A model generated the notes under the pieces. The model ran no database searches, was not told where the DNA came from, and was given only the letters and a program-made list of their open reading frames with translations. A DNA stretch of 64,000 bases from Pigoraptor vietnamica (Eukaryota; Opisthokonta; Filasterea), in contig CALSCQ010001242.1 of NCBI GenBank assembly GCA_943704525.1, positions 61,579 to 125,578 of the forward strand. The letters are read 5' to 3'. Positions 60,794-64,000 of this stretch are shown here, one piece after another (position 1 is the stretch's first letter; each line of letters starts with the position of its first letter). Both the position numbers and the translations under genes were made by a program.

Positions 60794-61770
60794 AGAAGCT
60801 CTCACCATTCAGGCCCCCCCCCCCCGGCCGGCGCTATAAAGGCCGTGCTCGTCGGCGGCTATGAACTGAACTGACCTTAATGGATACGATACTCTCTGTT
60901 GCACAGTGCGCGCACGCCTTAGATCTGCGCACAAGGGCCGTGTGATTGGAATGGCTCATCTCCCGCTGACGGCGCTGTGGACGCACTGGGAACCTTTTTC
61001 GGCTGCGGAGAAATGACGGAGAGGGTTCAGTTTCGCACCCAACCGTGTCACGCGCCGGGTCTTGGGGTAACCAATCATGACGGTTGCGCTGTTGAAAATT
61101 CCCGCACTGACGAAAAAAATGAAACAAAAACACACCGAAACATAAGTCACCGCCGGCCGTTGCTTTGCCTCCAACCACAACGTGGTGTTTCGCCGCCGCA
61201 AAAACAAAAAAAAAAAAAACCGCCCCGCTGCAGGGTACCCTGTCGCTAACACGACAACAGTGGCGGGGATTTTTGCCGTTCGCCGAGCCGCACCTGGCTT
61301 CGGAAATGCCCGCGGGGCATTCCTGCTCCCATTTGCTGCCCGTGCAACGGAGTCAGCCGACAGGTGTTATTGTGTGTGTGGACATCATTCCGCCACGAAC
61401 CACACTCCGCTAATGAGTGCCGTGGGAGTGTCGGTGGCCGTGGCTTGTGTCACTGCGGCCGAACCGGCGCAACTCTGAGCACAAACTGTTGCTCAGCCGA
61501 AAAAACGCCGCCCCATTTTTGTCAATGGTACGAATTTTTACCAAAAGGGGCCGCCTTCGTCACCGGCATAGTTTGCGCACACACTGGCATGCCCTCACCG
61601 ACTGCCGGCACTGACTGCAATGCGTCATGGCACTCGGAGTCGGCCAGATTCCCGTCCCCAGTTGTGCTTTTTACGCCGGCGCCGTTCAGTACTGTCGGAG
61701 TGAGAGCGCGTGTGAAGCCAGTGCACCGCGTCTCCTTTTCGGACTGAACCGCCCTGAGTCAGTACGAAAA
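60794..61770. other. Intergenic region with C12 tract and TATAAA
   Basis: Immediately 3' of TRMU there is a C run (about 60814-60826) followed by ctataaagg (60834-60842). No convincing gene follows within 900 bp on either strand. Two A runs (61110s, 61208-61220) are present. It presumably contains the promoter of the next gene. Confidence 0.4.
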
Positions 61771-63253
61771 ATGCGCCAACAGCCTACCGCAAACAGCGAG
61801 CCGTCGCGCGAAAGCACCCGGGCGGCTGCTCCGCTCTCCCTGCTTTCGAAGATTTCCGACATTGCCACGCGCTTTTCGGAGCGAATCTGGGCTGCGCATG
61901 GCACGCGTCCGCCCACGTTCGTACTCCGCGACGACTGCCGGGACGCGCGGGGTCGGCCGCTGCTTGAACCTCAGGGCGGGCCACTCGAGAAACTGGCGAT
62001 TGAGCGCCGTGCAAGCCAGGCCATCGCGCCAGGCATCCGCACGAGCCCGACAACAGAGCCGACGGCGAACGCCCCTGTGCGTCGTGAGACGGTCTGTGCC
62101 CTGACCAAGTCCCCTCCACTCAGCCCGGGTGGCGCGGCAGCCGCGGTCGACAGTCGATCAAGCACCAGCGCTGGCCACAGGGACGTCCTTCCGCCGGTGC
62201 GAGATGGTGGCCGGCGACGCAGCCGCTCAGTGGGCCAGAGCTCGCCCGAGAGCCCAGCAACGGACGTTCCACAACCGTCGGCGGCGACTGCTACGGGGAC
62301 GAGGGACGTCAGGCACGTCAGGAGTTGGAGTCCCGTCCATAAGAATCCCCCAGCACAGCCGCCGACGCCGCAGCCACAACGGCGCGAGTCGTTGCGAAGC
62401 GCGTCATGTGGCTCGACACATGCGTCGGTCTTTCAACGCAGTCACGCGAAGGCCACACTCGCAACGTACGGCGAAGGCCGCTCCATTCCCCTCTCGCCCA
62501 CAGACAGCGACGATCTTCCCACCCTGCAGTCGAGCTATAGGGCCGACGCGGCGCCCCCCACGCCCTTGTTTACGCGCATGCCGCTCCCGGACGTTGGCAT
62601 GGGCGAAATTGACGCGTGCGAGAAGAGCCTGGACGAGCGACAGCTGGAGGCGTTGGGCGACGCTCCCCTCACCAAGAACATTGCGACGCGCCAAGATTAC
62701 AAGCGCGAACTCACGCGCATCCGCCGCCTGAGTTATGTGTCGCAGAACCAATGGGAGAGCGAAATCAGGCTGATGAGGTGAGCACCGCACACGAACGGGT
62801 AAACGTGGTCAACGTGTTCTCTTCCATCCTTCATTTCACCGCGCCCGCTTATGCTCAGACTCGCATTATTATTGCAACCGCAGGGAACAGCTCACACGCC
62901 TCGAGACCTACCGGCGTCGCTCGTCGTGCGTGTCGCCAGAAGGCCGGCGCGAGTCCATGTCGACACCCGCAGGCACTGCCGACGTCGTCGACCTCTTCGC
63001 GTCCACGGAAGCATCTCCTCCGGAGGCACGCCGACGTCCCAGTGCGCTTGACTTCGTGCGGGGGACAAGCGCGAGTGAGCCTACGACGCCTCTCGATGTC
63101 CGCGTCGCCGGTCCAGAGACCCCGTCGACGCGCTCCTCAGCGCCGAACAGCGCAGCAGCAGGCGAGCAGCCTGCGCAACCCTTCCTCGACAGCGCGCAGT
63201 GGAGAACAAGCCAACTCATGAAGCGACGCAGGAACCATACAAAGTCGCAGTGA
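61771..63253 (+). CDS. Unrecognised, largely disordered protein
   Basis: Exons 61771-62777 and 62884-63253 (donor gtgagc, acceptor cag, phases agree); 458 aa from ATG 61771, with ATG 61627 in frame as an alternative. The sequence is rich in Ser, Pro, Arg, Thr. The only regions that look structured are an N-terminal amphipathic stretch (LSLLSKISDIATRFSERIWA) and a helix-rich segment spanning the splice (EIDACEKSLDERQLEALGDA, then RQDYKRELTRIRRLSYVSQN, then EQLTRLETYRRR), which could be a short coiled coil. I recognise no domain. Bias towards SP/TP sites suggests phosphorylation. Two-exon structure and long frame argue for a real gene. Confidence 0.55.
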
Positions 63254-63583
63254 TCGAGCGAATTACAAAGAAAACGAAGCTCCCTGCCGTGTGTTGGTAA
63301 CGGCAGTCGTCACGATGTCGTCATTTCAAAGCGATTATGACGACACGGTCTGTCTCGTGTAAACATCGCCGCCCAATTGTCGGCTTCGATAACACACCAT
63401 TCGTGCTTCACGCGCACGCACCGCAATCAAGCGCACCCTCCTCCGAGGCAGGCAGAGTCAAGTCCTCTTGGACTCCGCACCCGGCTCCGAAGCGGTGCTG
63501 CGCGGCGCACTCGGCCGCGTCGGCGTTGTGGGCGCGGCAAACATTAAGCCACACTGCATAAGCGTCTTCGCGCAACATCGACA
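63254..63583. promoter_or_regulatory. Spacer upstream of the receptor gene
   Basis: 330 bp with no recognisable gene or motif; presumably the receptor promoter. Confidence 0.35.
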
Positions 63584-63941
63584 ATGGAGAACATAACCAT
63601 CAACACGCCGGCGGACCCGGAGTACCACAAAGATGCGTCGCGCCTCTATTTTGTCGGCGCGATCGTGTCGATGTTCTCGTGCATGGTGATTATGCTGCTC
63701 TACGCCATGTTTCCCCGGCACCGCAAGCACCCGTCGCCCATGGTGCTCTACCGCGCCTTCTGCGACATTGCGTTCTGCGTCGCGCACATCCTGTCGTACG
63801 GGTTCAACGAGCCCGATGGAGATTCGAAGCTGTGCCACGCGCTCGCACTCGTCAATCAGTTCTCGGTATGCTGCAAACAAATGACACTCGGCTGCCCACG
63901 CGCCACTGTCGAACACATTGCACGCACTTTGCTCACTGTGC

Positions 63942-64000
<59 letters not shown>
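63584..64000 (+). CDS. Seven-TM receptor, class E/GPCR-PIPK-like (first exon only)
   Basis: Exon 1 is 63584-63865 (94 codons, phase 0, donor gtatgc); the rest lies beyond the window. A short polar N-terminus with an N-glycosylation sequon (NIT) precedes TM1 (YFVGAIVSMFSCMVIMLLYA), a basic loop (FPRHRKHPSP), TM2 (LYRAFCDIAFCVAHILSYGF) and a Cys at the start of TM3 (LCHALALVNQF). The YRAFCD segment after a basic HPxP loop is what I associate with cAMP-receptor-like and GPCR-PIPK receptors of protists. With only two helices visible, the subclass is tentative. Confidence 0.55.
63944..64000 (+). repeat. (CT)n microsatellite at window edge
   Basis: Uninterrupted CT repeat reaching base 64000 inside the first intron of the receptor gene; its full length is not visible. 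Confidence 0.97.

Noticed and set aside
60814-60900. Small RNA gene after the TATAAA at 60834
   Set aside because: No snRNA, 5S or tRNA signature and no T-run terminator at a suitable distance.

Overview
The window is nuclear DNA from a GC-rich, gene-dense and intron-rich eukaryote. I resolve 25 protein-coding genes in 64 kb, alternating on both strands. Most have several exons, with short introns bounded by gtgagt/gtgcgt/gtgggt donors and cag acceptors. Many introns carry long GT/AC or CT microsatellites. The content (SMC5, NSUN2, SETD9, PREB/SEC12, PRPF39, CCDC82, LRRC58 and RD3-like genes beside Bub2- and NTA1-like genes, class E-like GPCR, two U12-type introns) suggests a free-living unicellular eukaryote, possibly an opisthokont relative such as a choanoflagellate. 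The sequence alone does not fix the lineage. I found no bacterial operons, rRNA, convincing tRNA, CRISPR array or intact transposon.

Layout. 1-5.2 kb: TBC1D12/14-type RabGAP and KANSL2-like zinc-finger protein (both minus). 5.9-16.8 kb: bubblegum acyl-CoA synthetase (plus), PDCD2L/TSR4-like (minus), SMC5 (plus). 17.2-20 kb: ER-type DnaJ with a YKPYQ repeat tail (minus), Bub2-like TBC protein (plus). 20.3-27 kb: divergent La-motif protein and a predicted RasGEF / lipid-kinase-like / RhoGAP-like fusion (both minus). 28.5-36.6 kb: RD3-like protein, amidohydrolase (plus), PREB/SEC12 (minus), NTA1 amidase (plus). 36.8-45.1 kb: F-box/LRR-like (minus), LRRC58-like (plus), PRPF39 (minus), SETD9 (plus). 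45.2-53.3 kb: NSUN2 and CCDC82-like (both minus). 53.8-59.1 kb: an inverted pair of long double-PLAC8 genes flanking a four-TM gene. 59.3-64 kb: TRMU, an unrecognised disordered protein, and the first exon of a seven-TM receptor whose intron runs into a CT microsatellite at the window edge.

Many neighbours are divergent pairs with 5' ends a few hundred bases apart (5.2/5.9, 11.6/12.0, 18.4/18.8, 34.4/34.9, 38.7/39.4, 42.8/43.6, 55.8/56.3 kb), or convergent pairs nearly touching (SETD9/NSUN2, 46 bp). The genes are housekeeping and signalling loci, not a pathway cluster. The most unusual items are the RasGEF/lipid-kinase-like/RhoGAP fusion, an AT-AC U12 intron and a GT-AG U12 intron, the PLAC8 inverted duplication with possible read-through splicing, an RD3-family gene with an upstream X-box-like site, and several short tandem duplications across stop codons or splice sites. 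Exon boundaries were set by hand from splice sites, phase and similarity to remembered family sequences. No search was run.
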